Shown: positions 22,868-35,890 of the stretch, one piece after another
How positions within the stretch are numbered: position 1 is the first letter of the stretch
Layout: every line of letters starts with the position of its first letter
NCBI RefSeq assembly: GCF_030253575.1
Contig: NC_080562.1
Span: forward strand, 30,955,852-31,019,851
Direction of reading: 5' to 3'
Length of the DNA stretch: 64,000 nt
From: Rhododendron vialii
Lineage: Eukaryota; Streptophyta; Magnoliopsida; Ericales; Ericaceae
The notes under the pieces: generated by a model
Told to the model about the DNA's origin: nothing
What the model saw: the letters and a program-made list of their open reading frames with translations, nothing else
Database searches by the model: none
Translations under genes and position numbers: made by a program

Positions 22868-25800
22868 ATGGCTGCCATAACATCCCAAGAAGCCTCTTCT
22901 TCAACTTCACCTTGTAGTTATGATGTGTTTTTGAGCTTCCGAGGGGAAGACACTCGGAAGTCTTTCACTGACCACCTCTACACGGCATTGGACCATGCTG
23001 GATTTCGCACCTTCAGAGATGATGATGGGATTGAGAGGGGAGAAAAGATCAAGTCAGAACTGCAAAAAGCAATTAGAGAGTCGAGGATGTCAATAGTTGT
23101 CTTGTCAAAGAACTATGCATCTTCAAGTTGGTGCCTTGATGAGCTTGTGATGATCCTCAAATGCAGGAGTACCTCTGGACATGTAGTTCTTCCTGTTTTC
23201 TATGACGTGGATCCATCCCAAGTGAGGAAGCAAATGGGAAGTTTCGAAGAAGCATTTACACGACATGAAGGGAAAGTTGAAGCAGAAAGTGGTGAAAGGA
23301 GCAAGGAATGGATGAACAAGGTAGAAGAATGGAGGGCCGCGCTAAGAGAAGTTGCTGATTTAGCTGGGATGAACTTACAAAATAGAGCTGACGGGTAATT
23401 TCCTTCCAAGTCCTTTTTCCTAATTACTAGTCCAGGATATGTTTTGTGAGTTTTGGATGATATTGAATCATGCCAGGACCTTTTTTTTAATTGAAGTTTC
23501 CCATTTTTTGAGAGGGAGATTGTTAGACTTGTACCACATGCCTCATATATTTAAGCAACTCAACCTTGGTTAATATATTCATAGTGGTCAAATCGAGAAT
23601 CGAAATGGTTATTTTTTGAATTGTGAATCTAATCGAACCGTGAATCGCTCTAATTCGGTCATGACTTCTGTAATGCATAGAAACCTATGCTTATTGATTA
23701 TGGTAAGTTGGTAACAACAATATATTCTACAAATGAAAGATTTGGGCCTAAATCAATAAAAACCTTCTTCTAAATGATGATTTGATAATAACGTGGAGTA
23801 TTAGATAAGCTGCTTCTATTGCAACTACCAAGAGATGATGATTCGTAAATCCTACTTATGGTTCTTTTTGTGCAAAAGAGTTATAAGCACAAAACAAACC
23901 CTTAGAAGGTCTATAAGGCTATTATATCCCCTATATCTTCTTCATTTTCGATTCACTCTCGTAATAAATCTCCTTTTTTTATTATCTATCCATATAACAT
24001 AGACAAAAGATGACATATAACAATACTAAAGACCTTAAAAAATAGTTTGAAACCTTTTCAAACAACAAAAGGATCAAAACAAGGGTAAAAAATAAATTTC
24101 GAAAATTTTAAGTGAATCGAACGATTCACCAATTCACTGACGATTCAGAGCTATTTTCGATTCAGGCAACCTATTCGTATCGATTACCCACCGAATCGTA
24201 TGATTCTGACAACTATGAATATATTCTAGAGGTTATTCCACCTATTGCCAATTAGTTTTAGGTTGAAACCCTCCAAGAAATCTAACTTGAAATTAGAGTT
24301 AGGTCTTGGGTGGCCACACCTCTCGTGCGAAAGTCTTTGTCATCTCTGTTGCCCGAGTCAATCGTTAGCACCTAGTCTCCTGGTCTGTGACCTCCACGTG
24401 GGCCTGCACATGAGGAGGAGTGTTAGACTTTGTCACACATGTCTCGTTTAAGCCACTCAAGCTTGGTTAATATATTTTAGGGTTTACTCCACCTATTGCT
24501 AATTGGTTTTAAGTTGAAACACTTTAAGAAATCTAACAGAGATTTCATAAGCAAATGATATCCACAAGATTTTCTGGATGAAATTGTTTCATGCCAGTGC
24601 CTTTTGGGTTGAAGTTTTTCATTTTTGAGACGGAGGTTTTATATGAATATGATATCCATGGGATTTGCTTGGTGTATTGGTTTCATGCCAGGACCTTTTC
24701 AGTTGGAGTAAACTTTTTTTTTTTTTATAAATCTCCATTTTATCATTGTTGAGATGGAGGTTTTATAAGCAAACAAAATTCCCCGACGACATTTTTATTC
24801 CTTTTGATGTGAAGCTATGTGATTATCGCCCTCCGTCTTTTGTACTAATTAGATCATATATGCTACCATTTGTAGTTTCAAAACTACACTTAGAAAGTCT
24901 GCTAGAGGTTTTCTCATCTCTTAACAAACTGGACTACATTGGAAAAATTGTGAAAGCTCGAGCATTGTGAGGATCACGTTGGAGTCTGAGAGCAAAGCTG
25001 CAGAAGCTATCTTTTCGTTTATGTTTAAGATTCTCCCATTTCAAGCTATTTGAAATTGTTATGCTTAGTAGATTAATTTCCAATCACAGGAATTGTACAG
25101 AAACTTGGTCTTTCTTGACAAATAACAAAAATAGGAAAGCAGATTAATAGGAGAAAGAGTTTTGTTTTGTGAACCAATTACTGTCTAACACATTTGTTCG
25201 AATGTAGAACTCTTAGTTTTTCAACAATGACGATAACAGAATAGTTTTATTCTGTATTGTTTGAGAATTTGCGATCTACTTCAAGTCTGGGTTACCGTTC
25301 TTATTGTGCTAATTTTTTCATCTCGATCGCAATCATTAGGCATGAGTCGAGGTTTATCCAGAAAGTTATCAAAGAAGTTGGAGACAAAATAAGTCACAAA
25401 ATCTTGGACATCGGCCCCTATGCGATCGGAATACATTCTCGTGCAAGAGAGATTCAGTTTTGGTTAGAAGATGAATCAGCTGATGTTGGTATAGCTGCAA
25501 TTTGTGGGATGGGTGGAATAGGGAAGACTACTATCGCCAAGTTCCTGTATAATTTGAATTTCTCAAGATTTCAAGGTAGTAGTTTCCTGGCGAATGTGAG
25601 AGAAATTTCGAAACAACAAGATGGTTTACTTTGTTTACAAAGACAGCTTGTTTCAGATATTTTAAAGGGAAGGAAGGAGAAGATATCCAACGTGGATGAA
25701 GGTATTGTCAAGATTAAAGATGCCTTGCATTTCAAAAGGGTTCTTGTGATTCTTGACGATGTTGACAAGTTAGAACAGTTATATGCAGTGCTTGGAATGC

Positions 25801-27241
25801 GTGATTGGCTTTTTCCAGGGAGTAAAATTATCATAACCATTCGGAATGAGCACTTGGTAAGAGCTCATGAAGGCTGCAAGGTGCACAGGATAATAGAATT
25901 GGATTATGATGAGTCCCTTGAGCTCTTCAGTTTGCATGCCTTTGGACAAAACCATCCCATTGATGACTATGCGGACACCTCAAAGTTGGTGGTCCAACAT
26001 TGTGGAGGGCTTCCATTGGCTATTAAAGTTTTGGGGTCTTCTCTATTTGGAAAAAGCATCGGAGTATGGAAAAGCCAGTTAGAAAAGTTGAAAGCAATCC
26101 CTGATAGCGAAATCTTTGAAAAACTCAAAATAAGCTATGATTCCTTACAAGACGATCACGACAAAAGTTTATTCCTCCATCTTGCTTGTTTCTTTATTGG
26201 GAGCGATAAGGACTGTACAATTACAATCATGGATGGATGTGAATTTTACACAGTGGTAGGGATTCAAAATCTCACTGACAGATGTCTAGTAACAATTGAT
26301 GGATCCAACAAGGTGGTGATGCATCATTTGCTTCAAGAAATGGGAAGAGAAATAGTCCGGCAAGAATCACCCAATGAGCCAGGAGAACGTAGCAGATTGT
26401 GTAGTCATAAAGATTCATTTGATGTTTTAAGACATAATACTGTAAGAATTTTGGGTGCTTCTCATGTACTTTTGTAGTTGTAATTATAAGTGTTGCTATG
26501 CTATTTACTTATCAATGTTTGCAAACCCCTCACCCCATTTTTTTGCCAGGGCACGAGAAAAATTGAAGGCCTCATTCTTGATATGAGTTTATTGAAGGAA
26601 GATAAATCTGCCAAGACAGTGTTTGGTGTCAATAGAAAACGCAGTTTGGAAGAATTCTTGGACAAGTCATTATTGTCAAATGTAGGGAAGTCGCTTAAGA
26701 GATATCGTTTGGGCATCTTCTCCCAGAACTCGCTTGGCATTGCTCCGGCAAATTCAAATCAAATAGCTTTGGAAACTAAAGCATTTGCAAAAATGGAGAA
26801 TCTAAAACTTCTGAAGCTCGGTCATGTACAAATAAGCGGAAGTTATGAAAACTTTCCAAAAAAAATAAGATGGCTGTGTTGGCATGGCTTCCCATTTGAA
26901 TCCATAACGAAGTATTTCCCCTTGGAGGCCCTGGTAGCTCTTGAGATGCCTTATAGCAACTTGAAGCATTTTTTGGCCGGAACTAAGGTACATTGCATTG
27001 TCATTTTTCTCTCGTCTTATTGTGCCAGGGAAATGGACAGAAGCATTAAAATCTGATATTTTCTTTTCGTGTTTGTCAGTTTCTCGATTTACTAAAAATC
27101 CTTAATCTCAATCACTCCCATAGCCTTGCAAGAACTCCCGACTTCATAGTTCTTCCCAATCTTGAAAAACTGATACTTAAAGATTGTACAAGGTTGGTCG
27201 AGATTCACGAATTCATTGGACGCTTGGCCAGACTTCTATAA
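22868..27241 (+). CDS. TNL-B, TIR-NBS with truncated LRR
   Basis: Exons 22868-23394 (TIR), 25340-26441 (NBS), 26550-26987 (linker) and 27080-27241 (start of LRR) join in frame with GT-AG introns and give about 742 residues without a stop. The TIR has SYDVFLSFRGEDTRK and the αC motif SSWCLDELV holding the glutamate used in TIR NADase activity. The NBS shows P-loop GMGGIGKTT, kinase-2 RVLVILDDVD, RNBS-B ITIRNEHL (ITTRNEHL in A), GLPLAIKVLG, and MHH in place of MHD (VVMHHLLQEMG). The LRR exon stops at TAA 27239-27241 after about 53 codons, exactly where the sequence crosses into unrelated transposon DNA. As an intracellular immune receptor it lacks nearly all of its recognition domain. It may act as a TIR-NBS helper or decoy, or be dead; expression is unknown. 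Start chosen as the Met shared by all copies (MAA.SQEASSSTS). Confidence 0.85.
23521..24538 (+). mobile_element. TRIM retroelement in TNL-B intron 1
   Basis: The insert begins TGTTAGACTTGT, ends AAATCTAACA and is flanked by GAGAT on both sides (23516-23520 and 24539-24543). TNL-A and D have the empty site GGAGAT(T/C)TC. The 3' LTR is 24421-24538. The 5' LTR is split by a nested MITE (23521-about 23580 and about 24227-24293). Only about 127 bp separates the LTRs, with a purine-rich GAGGAGGAG before the 3' LTR. It has no coding capacity. A copy of its right part lies in the former intron 1 of TNL-C. Confidence 0.75.
23580..24226. mobile_element. MULE-type MITE nested in the TRIM
   Basis: A 650-bp insert lies between two AATATATTC repeats, a 9-bp duplication that fits Mutator-like elements. 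Its ends are inverted: ATAGTGGTCAAATCGAGAATC and the complement of GATTCTGACAACTAT. It is non-coding. The same insert is present in TNL-C from 39621, so it predates the B/C duplication. Confidence 0.65.
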
Positions 27242-27252
27242 TGCATAGAAAC

Positions 27253-27352
27253 TGTCACGACCCAAAACGGACCCTAGAAGTCGTGACCGGCCAAGCGGGT
27301 GTTAAGCCGCCGAAGGCCGGTCACGACTTCTAGGGTCGGCTTTGGGTCGTGA
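27253..27352. repeat. 100-bp palindrome of LTR-end sequence
   Basis: The two halves are TGTCACGACCCAAAACGGAC and onward, and its near complement ending GGGTCGTGACA. The second half is the 3' end of the LTR and is followed at once by the primer-binding site. The first half is the same LTR end in reverse. Confidence 0.85.
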
Positions 27353-27370
27353 CAGAAGTGGTATCAGAGC
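27353..27370 (+). other. Retrotransposon primer-binding site
   Basis: GAAG followed by TGGTATCAGAGC, the common plant tRNA-Met primer complement, lies immediately after the LTR end GGGTCGTGACA. The GCGGATTTTCTTA and GAGCTATAGGAGTCG downstream are usual in Gypsy leaders. Confidence 0.85.
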
Positions 27371-27538
27371 ATTAGTTTGCGGATTTTCTTAAAACCCAGA
27401 GCTATAGGAGTCGTCTACACAATAGTTTCACTAACTTATGTGTCATTTGTGCTTTATTTGCTCTACCTTTAAGTTAATCTCATGTTTAGAGAATTTTATG
27501 GTCAGTGAACGTTATTAAGTGAAATGACCCTTAAGGGA

Positions 27539-29713
27539 TGTCACGCCCTCGATTTTCAACATAAATTAACAATACCATTTGAAATACAAAGTCCTCACAA
27601 TTGTACGTACAATACCCCAAAATACAATACAGTTTCTGATTCCATAAATTGGTCTACAAATACAATCTTTCAAAGTAGGAATTTCATAACAAAGTCGTTT
27701 GTTATACAAGAAAATAATAAGGTACTCTCCGAAATAGCTTTAATCGATAATGTCAGCATGCACTCCAAGTACTCCATGACCATGACCATGACCTGCAATG
27801 AACCTGAAATGGTAGGTTGAGCAAACACGTGCCCAGTAGAGAAATCTACACAACTATTATATACGAATGGGATGACAGGTGGAATGAATAATAGAAGTAA
27901 GGTACGGTATCTCAAATGATGAAACGAAACACAACTAGTAATTTTCCCAAGGTCGAAGACATAAATGGAGTACCGTGACTACACACCAAAACTCTAATTC
28001 AACCACGAGGACTTACTATCTATATGATTTTCTCATGATTGCCACTGTCCCTCATACTACTTCGAATCACCAATCCGATATCTTGACTTATGAAACTATC
28101 GTAATCAAAGAATCGCAACACCAATGTCTTTCGTATCACTTACACTTTCACAATGATAGCCCATTTCCATTCACATCGTGTCACAATTTTCTCATCATTC
28201 TGTATCATGAGCAAAGCTCCTGCCGGGCCAATTAAGAAATCCCGATACTCCCCACTAGTTCCGTCGTCACTGATGGAGCTAATTCAAGTCACACATCAAA
28301 GGTCACCATACCACAATTCCTTTGATACACTTTACAATTTAGCCATTCATCTCAGTCACATATAATGAATTCACAACGAAAACTTATTCACACAGAAGTA
28401 GTACAGATAATTTCATCTCAATCAACTCGCAATCGTTACGTTAGTAGTTTCTCATCACCATACAAGCATTCACACATCAAAAGATAAACTCTCACAACGA
28501 GTTCATAGATTTCCACCTTGCAACTCGCAAAATCGTATAAGTTACACAAGAGGTGTACCACATATCAAACACAAGAAAATGTCTCATGTATCCATGCCTA
28601 GCATTGTTTAACTCAAAGAAGTGTTCTAAGTGTTCGTTTTTCACTTCGCATGTCATCACATTCAACCTTCGGCCACCTATACTCCTTATATTCTCTAAAC
28701 CCTCGTTTCGGTGTCAAACGACTCATACGGAACCCAATGACCACTACCAAGCGTTAAGTATACCACTAATCTCGTCAAACCATTCAACTAGTACTCAGGG
28801 GAACCTAAGAACAACCATGTTTCACCCAAACGATTCTAAGGAAAAAGGATTTCCCAACGTATACGAACATATCTATCTTATTTTGGCTGCCAAATCTTAT
28901 CGGTTAAGAATTGGAAGATGAGACCACCACCATTGGAAAGTACATTTCCGGTACATGAATTTCGATATAAAATTTGCCCAAAACAGAGTTCGGATGAAAA
29001 AGTTATGCCCGTTCGAAGTTTTGCCAAAATGCTGAATTTTTCATTTCCTACCGGTAAGGCACAATTTCCTACCGGTAGGAGACCACGATTTCACGAAAAA
29101 GACATTACTGGACAGCTTTTCTACCGGTAGGACCTGGGTTTTCAGTGCACAATTTTCAGACTCCACTAGAACATTTCTAACAACGAAAACAACGATCTAA
29201 GGCACGATTCAAACACCAAATCAACACATACACACATAATAGAAATGAGAAATCCCTACCTCAAGGGTTTTGAGTAAAACCCAACCCTTTGACCCAGTCA
29301 ACCGTAGCTCCACAAGGTCCGATCATGATTTTTCTTGGATATTCGGAAAGCCCGTACTCCCAATAGCAACTTTAATACTCGGGCTTTGTCCGGAATCTCA
29401 CCCTAGGTGAATGAAATCGAAGAGAGAAGAGAGGAGAGAAAGTTTCGGAGGAGAGGAGAGAGTTTGGCCGAGAGAGTGAGAAAAAGAGAAATGGGAGAAA
29501 GTAGTCTCCTGGGGAAATTATTGGCATGGGGAGTGATCCCATGCTCCCACCCCACACACACACACGTGCACCTCTCGCACAATTACTCTTATATCCTCCC
29601 ACGAACACGTCACACCGAATATCCGAACCGTCTATTTCAACGGGCCGTACATTAACAAAGGAGAAAAAAAAATACAGCCTAAAATAAAATAAAATAAATC
29701 ACGGGTCTCTACA
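27539..29713 (+). mobile_element. Solo LTR (TGTCACGCCC family), 2.2 kb
   Basis: It begins TGTCACGCCCTCGATTTTC, ends GGGTCTCTACA and is flanked by AGGGA on both sides (27534-27538 and 29714-29718). It is inserted in the internal region of the large complex. The start matches the LTR at 36152, so they are one family. There is no coding content. Confidence 0.8.
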
Positions 29714-29718
29714 AGGGA

Positions 29719-32248
29719 GGTGTTGCATATGATTCACTCGATAATGGCAAATTCTGACTGATCTTTGGAAATGTAAGTTACTCTATGATGCTAACTAACT
29801 TGTAGATGGAGAGCCGACCAAAATAAAAAAACCTAGAATCCTTTTGACACTATGCCTTGATTCGCCAATGATCCCAGACTTGGCTACATATGCTGAAGAA
29901 GGCTCTTGTGAATATGGATGATGTGAACCATTAAAAAGTAATCATAACTTACATAGAAAGGAAGGAATAGACTGCGGATAATTATAAGGCGTGGGTCTTA
30001 GAAAACAGTCAGAGTTAAGATGTTATTTTATATCCAACACAAGATATGAGATAGAACACTAAACTATTACGTGGGCCGAAGTTTGAAACTAATTAGAGTG
30101 CGCAACAGAAGCGTAGCTATTGAGTGTACCTCTCCCAAGAATCTAGAGCTGCAAGATCACACTCATTATAGATGAAGCCTATTCGCTTTGCTCATTGTGT
30201 CAACTGTCAACATTATTAGTAATTCCTCTTGACATAAGATATTGTTGTTCAATCTTTTTGATGACATACAATATTTATCTCGATTGATGAGTCTCATTTG
30301 TTTCATTGGCTTCACCTCCTCCTTTGAGTCCTTGTGATCAAACATGAATTTGGTGGGCACATTTTGAATTAGCATTGCCTATTTCTTAGCATCATTTTCT
30401 CTGTCGATTATTTATTTATTTATTATTATTGAACAGGGACCAAATGACTCTGGATCGTATTCTTTGCCTCTACCTTTTTGAAAATAATTGTCTCTAATAT
30501 TGTCCTTCCTTCCGAAATGAAATAAGAGCATTGTCCCATCAATCCTTTGAACTCTAATAATTGTTCGTAGCTCTCACATTGCAAGATGAAAGCTATTACT
30601 CTCTGATTGTCCTATACAGTCCTTGAGCACTGTTTATGTTCTTCATATTATAGGTATGCCTTTATCAGATGACTAATTTTAGATATTTGGTTTGAAAGGC
30701 GTTCGGCCGACGCAATTTCATGAAAAATATCTAGACTGGTCACTGAATTCTCTACAATACTATTTCCGATTTCCTTTGGGACTCTATTGTGAAACTTTGA
30801 ATCTATTGCTTCATGCGATATTCTTTTGAAGTCTATATATGGTGAAATTTTTATTCTATTAGTCCTTGTGGTCTTCTTTTGAGCCTTTGTACAATTTTGT
30901 TTCGTTAGCTTCTTATGAATTCTAATGGTGAAATCTCAGAAATTCTTTTGTTCTGCCCTCATCATATATTCTAAGATGTGCATATGAGTACCTTGATTAA
31001 TTCCTAGACTCTTTGCAATTCTCTTTTCAGCTCCTTTCAAGCTCTTTTGTGAACCTAATTTCTTTTGGCTTATGTGGGTTCAATGTATGTACAAAATCAG
31101 AAATTGATCATGCTTTTCTTCCATGTCCCTCGCTTCTGAACCCTATTCGTGTTCTAACAAAGTCCAAGTGCAAATCCAAAGTAAGAAATTTCAAATATCT
31201 TCTCTGTTGTCATTGAACTCCCTTTAACTTACCCATGTCCGCCATGAATACCCTCTTTCTCCTTGAATTCTCAACTTTTATGAAAATCAATGCTTGATTC
31301 ATCGATTTCTTAAACGTTCCAAATGAGTGATAGAGGGGAAAATTGGTAGAATGCAGGAAAGGCTGAGGCTCTTGTTAACAATGGCGATAGGAGTCCTGTA
31401 TTTTTCTCTACTCGCTAGATACAAATAGAAGTTCCAAGACTTCTCTCAAAGGACAAGTTGCTATGGAAGATGAAAAAGAAAAGGGGAAAGCTTTGGATGC
31501 ACACATATGAAAAGGACTCTTAAAGCTAAAGCAAGGAGATGCGACGGCGCCAATTCTTACTCTTCCAGATGGGACAGAAGCACAATGATGACAAGCCATG
31601 ACAAAGCATAGGAAAAACACTGATGGAGAATAAGAAAGTGATGACCTAGATGTGATGATAGTTCAAGCCACAATAGAAAAAAAATAAAAATTCCTCGCAT
31701 TAAGTATTAGAAGTAACTATTTGCTTAAAAGACTAACTACCATCTACATCAACTTTTTGAACTCTATGTCCAAGAAATTGTACGAATATTGATATCTAAA
31801 ATTTGAGTTTAGATACGAAATTTTTTTTTTCATCACTTTTGAGTAAATGATTCTACTTCTAGAAGACATGATCGATGCAAGTTCATTCGAGAATTTTCAA
31901 GTCAAGGCAACATCTAATATCAGCGGAATTTGTCTACATCATATAAGCCACACGTCCTTCACAGGTTTATACGTAGAGTGTTGCAGGGATCTTGATAGGC
32001 CTCATGAAGAGCAATGATAGGAAGGGGTAGCGTACAAGGAACAAGTCGAGTGAATTTCAGAACGATGTGTACCAAACGTGACAAAAGTGTTTAACTAGCC
32101 GCTGCATAAGATACAAGAGAGCTGATTAAGCAAAACACAACTGAGGAAAAAAAAGACGCTACTCAAGCTTTGCAAAGACGCATTGTTTTTCACTTATTAT
32201 CAGCCATATTCAAGTTTGGAGGACCAAACTTTTTAAGGTGGGTAGAAA
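29719..32248 (+). mobile_element. Internal region of the retroelement, no readable genes
   Basis: The 2.5 kb between the inserted solo LTR and the 3' LTR holds no long frame and no recognisable gag, protease, RT, RNase H or integrase. It ends in a polypurine-like AAGGTGGGTAGAAA directly before the LTR at 32249. It is either a very degraded Gypsy interior or a non-autonomous one. Confidence 0.6.
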
Positions 32249-35200
32249 TGTAAAATCCTGACTTTTGTAATTTTAGTCGTGTGGTCCGAATAGTAACTGA
32301 CACTTTAATTTAATTCGAATAGTAAGGCAGGCTAAGTGAAGTGTATCGTGGTATAAAAAAAATGTGTGAATTTCAATTTATTTCATAAAAACTATGGGAC
32401 AATTGAGTTACATCTGATACACGGTACGAGTTATTCTATGTTAGGATTTTTCCTTGAAAATCGAACACCGCTACGATGATCCTCATATTTTTATTTGTTT
32501 ATGTTGAAATTATGAGAATTTTTGGAGACCGGAATTTGTATGCGAACGGACCAGAATAGCGACGATCGGACGCGAAGCGCGATGTGGTGCGACGTGGTGC
32601 TTTGTGGTGACATGTGGCCTGCGTGGGTGAAATGGGTCCTTGTTCAACTTTTGAATCCACCGAATTATATATACTCATGTATAAGGATATTATATTAGTT
32701 AATTACTCTTAGCAAAGTTACAAGTTTGACCATAGAAATATACTCACGTACCCCTGCTTTCTTCCACCGTTTACAGAGAGAGAGAGAGAGCGCGCAAAGG
32801 AGAAGGAGGCGGCCATATATTTTTTCTCCTTAAAGGTCTGGTCCAGCCATGGTCGTCGCTGTTCAACATCAATTTCTTTTCGGAAGTCAAGGAAACTTTA
32901 TCGGTAAATTTGAATCCTTCTATCCTTCATCGTTCTTGATCCCTACTCCTAATTTTTGAGCCCTACACCATAAAACCCATTTTATAATCTCAAAGGATAC
33001 TTATTTTGACAAAGGATCAGATTGCTTGTTGAGTCCTAGGTCCCATTCCCTCAATTTATCCCTACATATTCCAGAATTTTCAGACGAACTCACAGGAGTA
33101 ACTATTTTTGACGATTTCTTCATTGTTAGAGTATTAAATGGATAAATATTTCATTAGGGTCCATTTGGAATTTCAATCTGTGAAAAATGTTGAGAATTGG
33201 GTTTTTGTGGGAAATTTGAAAACTAATTGTTATTGGTCCTACAAGGGTGTCCTAATTTAGACTAATTACTTAGCCATATTTTCGGGTTAGTGATAATCAG
33301 TGTGCTTCTACTTAGGTATCAATTCAATGGAGTAGTTTGCACGCGTGATGAGCTAGACGCTACTTTTTGGTGAGTTGCGCATACCTTAGTTACATGTATT
33401 TTCTAAAATTTTGGAATGAGATGACATTGCTTGATTTTGCTGGAAAATATGGAATTTGAACTTCCTACTTGGTTTAATTGATGTTAATGCATGCGATGAC
33501 TGGTTTATAAATCTTTTGAGTTTAAGTAAAATTAGACCATGGCAATATGTTTTGGAAACTTGAATTTTACTGGTTGCTAGTACATGCTTGTGATAATATG
33601 ATTCATTCGAACGGTGTCCGGAGCGCTAAGGGACGGGTGCTTAGCCTCCGAACCTCGCCTTCCAATAAGGTTGAAACACCCCAAGCGTAGGGCTAGGTCG
33701 TCGATAGCATAATATCCGGAAGTCCGGGATCGTACCCACAGAGAATCGAAATATAGCTAGTTTGGATTGTAGGTTTATATGGTAGAGTGCGGCGTTCAAG
33801 ACAGCCAACTTGATTTTGCTTAGAAACGGTGAAAATTAAGGAAAAGACTAGAAATGAGCTTAATTAACTTAAAAGAGGCAAGTCTAGGGATCGTCCATCC
33901 CTTGACAAAGGCCACTACCGGTTCTCGATTATAACTCAAGCGAGAGTCACGACCGCGTGCTCACGCCCGGAAGATTTAACTTTAATGACTACGTTTATCA
34001 AAAGATGTGATTAAACGGAACTAACAAACCTATTTTTGCTAATGTATCTAACACGTAGGAGGCCACGAGCCCTCAAAATGTCGCTTGCCAAGACCGCTTG
34101 ACTAAACTTCATACCAAGGAGTTAACACCCCTCGCTTAGACCAAAATGGCTAGGTTAACCTAATTCCGAAAATCATAATTTTAAGCCCGAATGTTCGAGA
34201 ACCAAATAACAACCTAAGTCATTGGGAAAGATTAGCCCAAGACTTAGCCAAAAGACTACTCAAACATATTGAAAAGACTAGAAAACATGCTTAAGAAAGG
34301 AAACATGATTAACCGATAAAAACGGAAATAAACTTGATTTATGCAAAGATCCGAAGCGTAGCTACAACATTAATAAACGAGAAATTAACATAAGACAAAT
34401 ACTTACTTGAGTTCTTGAAGGAAATTACTAGAAAAGCTTGAAGAACATTAATGGAGTCCTCTAGGAAAAAATAAAGACTTAGGCCTAAATCTAACTAAAA
34501 TGGCCCTCCTTCCATATATGGCATATAAGCCTATTTATAGGGCCCTAAAGTTAAGTTACAAAGGACTAAAAAGTCCCCAAAATATCCCAAAAACATTCCA
34601 TAAGTGGAAACTTTCCATAAATGAAAGGTTGAAAAAGTAGCAAAAACGTGGATATTTCTCCAGTATGAACCGGTACTGGGATTTGCCCAGTACCGGTACA
34701 AGGCCTTCAATAATGCTGAAAAACACCAACTCTGGACTTTATGAACCGGTACTGGGAATTGGCCAGTACCGGTTCATGCTTGACAGATTTTTTGAGCAAC
34801 TTCGCGGACTCGCTCCGGACACTCCCGAACTCGGATTTAGGCGTTCTTTGAACCGTTGGAAAGCTCGTTGAGTCTACTTTCTAACCCAAGTGGTTTGGAT
34901 CAAAAGTAATTTGTACATCAAAAGTTATGACAATTCTACCCTCAGCACGTCGGAAGATGAGTAGCTTTAGTAAAATCCTCACTTCTTCTTCAATTCCCTT
35001 GACTCTTGGGCGACCCGAGCAACCTCCAAACCATCTCTCGAGCACCACAATGGGGTGGCACATAGCCTTGAGTACTTGGTTGCACCCGGAGCATTCCTTG
35101 GCGATTAAACGCACCTTATTTATACGAATTACCTGAAAAACACAAAAACCTACCTTACGTGCAATATCACTATAAAAGCTAAATAAACGCAAAATAAAAC

Positions 35201-35886
35201 AAAGCAAAACGAGACTAGTCGCACCAAATATCTACAATATTGGGTGCTCATCAACGGGTAAAGATACTAGTGGCATGAAGTAATAAGGTAGGAGATGCAA
35301 CCAGGCATCACCGGGTAATGATATCTTACCACTCTTCAATGGGGTCGCTCCCCAACCGACTGGCAAAAATACCGTTGAATGCTATTATCGCTTAAAAGTG
35401 CAAATGTTGATAGAGAGATGAAATGAAAAGGGTCCATCTCTTGGACCGAAGAAATGAGCTTACAGACAAAATTGTATTTACTGGATGGTCAACGAAATAT
35501 TTGAATTATTGCTTGAACTGTTTTATGATGTGGGGTATTTCCATGGTCAAACTTGTAACTTTGTTATACGTTTCTCACCCGAGCTTCGGCATATGAAAAC
35601 CTTTTTCCAATTTTTCAGGTTAAGGTAGATAGCAAGTTGTGGCTGAAGGAAGTGTTAGAATAACCGTGGATAATTGTGTATTGTCTAATGGTTTGTAACT
35701 ATTATACTTGTACACTTAGAAGCTCTGAATTATCTTATTTATTTTACGCTTCCGCATACTTGAATTCTATTGTTTAAACTGATGCTGATGTTAGAAATCC
35801 CTAAACTAGAATATGAGCAGGCCTTCGGCGGCTTGACACCCGCTTGGCCGGTCACGACTTCTAGGGTCGGTTTTGGGTCGTGACCA
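32249..35886 (+). mobile_element. 3' LTR of the complex, interrupted
   Basis: It starts TGTAAAATCCTGAC after a polypurine tract and ends CGGTTTTGGGTCGTGAC. Without the inserted LTR at 33638-35253 it is about 2.0 kb. A TATA-like GAATTATATATACTC is at 32662 and a GA-rich leader near 32775. It is mirrored by 35891-39615. Confidence 0.8.
33638..35253. mobile_element. Solo LTR inserted in the 3' LTR, 1.6 kb
   Basis: Comparison with the mirrored arm, which has the empty site GGGGACTGGTAAAG, shows an insert starting TGCTTAGCCTCCG and ending GGGTGCTCATCA between two ACGGG repeats (33633-33637 and 35254-35258). It holds GAACCGGTACTGGG motifs arranged as inverted pairs at 34664-34780. Sequence like its right end occurs reversed at 49836-50020. 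The family is unknown, Gypsy-like by size. Confidence 0.75.
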
Positions 35887-35890
35887 CTTC

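Noticed and set aside
27524-28921. Several 80-120 residue frames
   Set aside because: They lie inside a solo LTR and have no gag or pol features.
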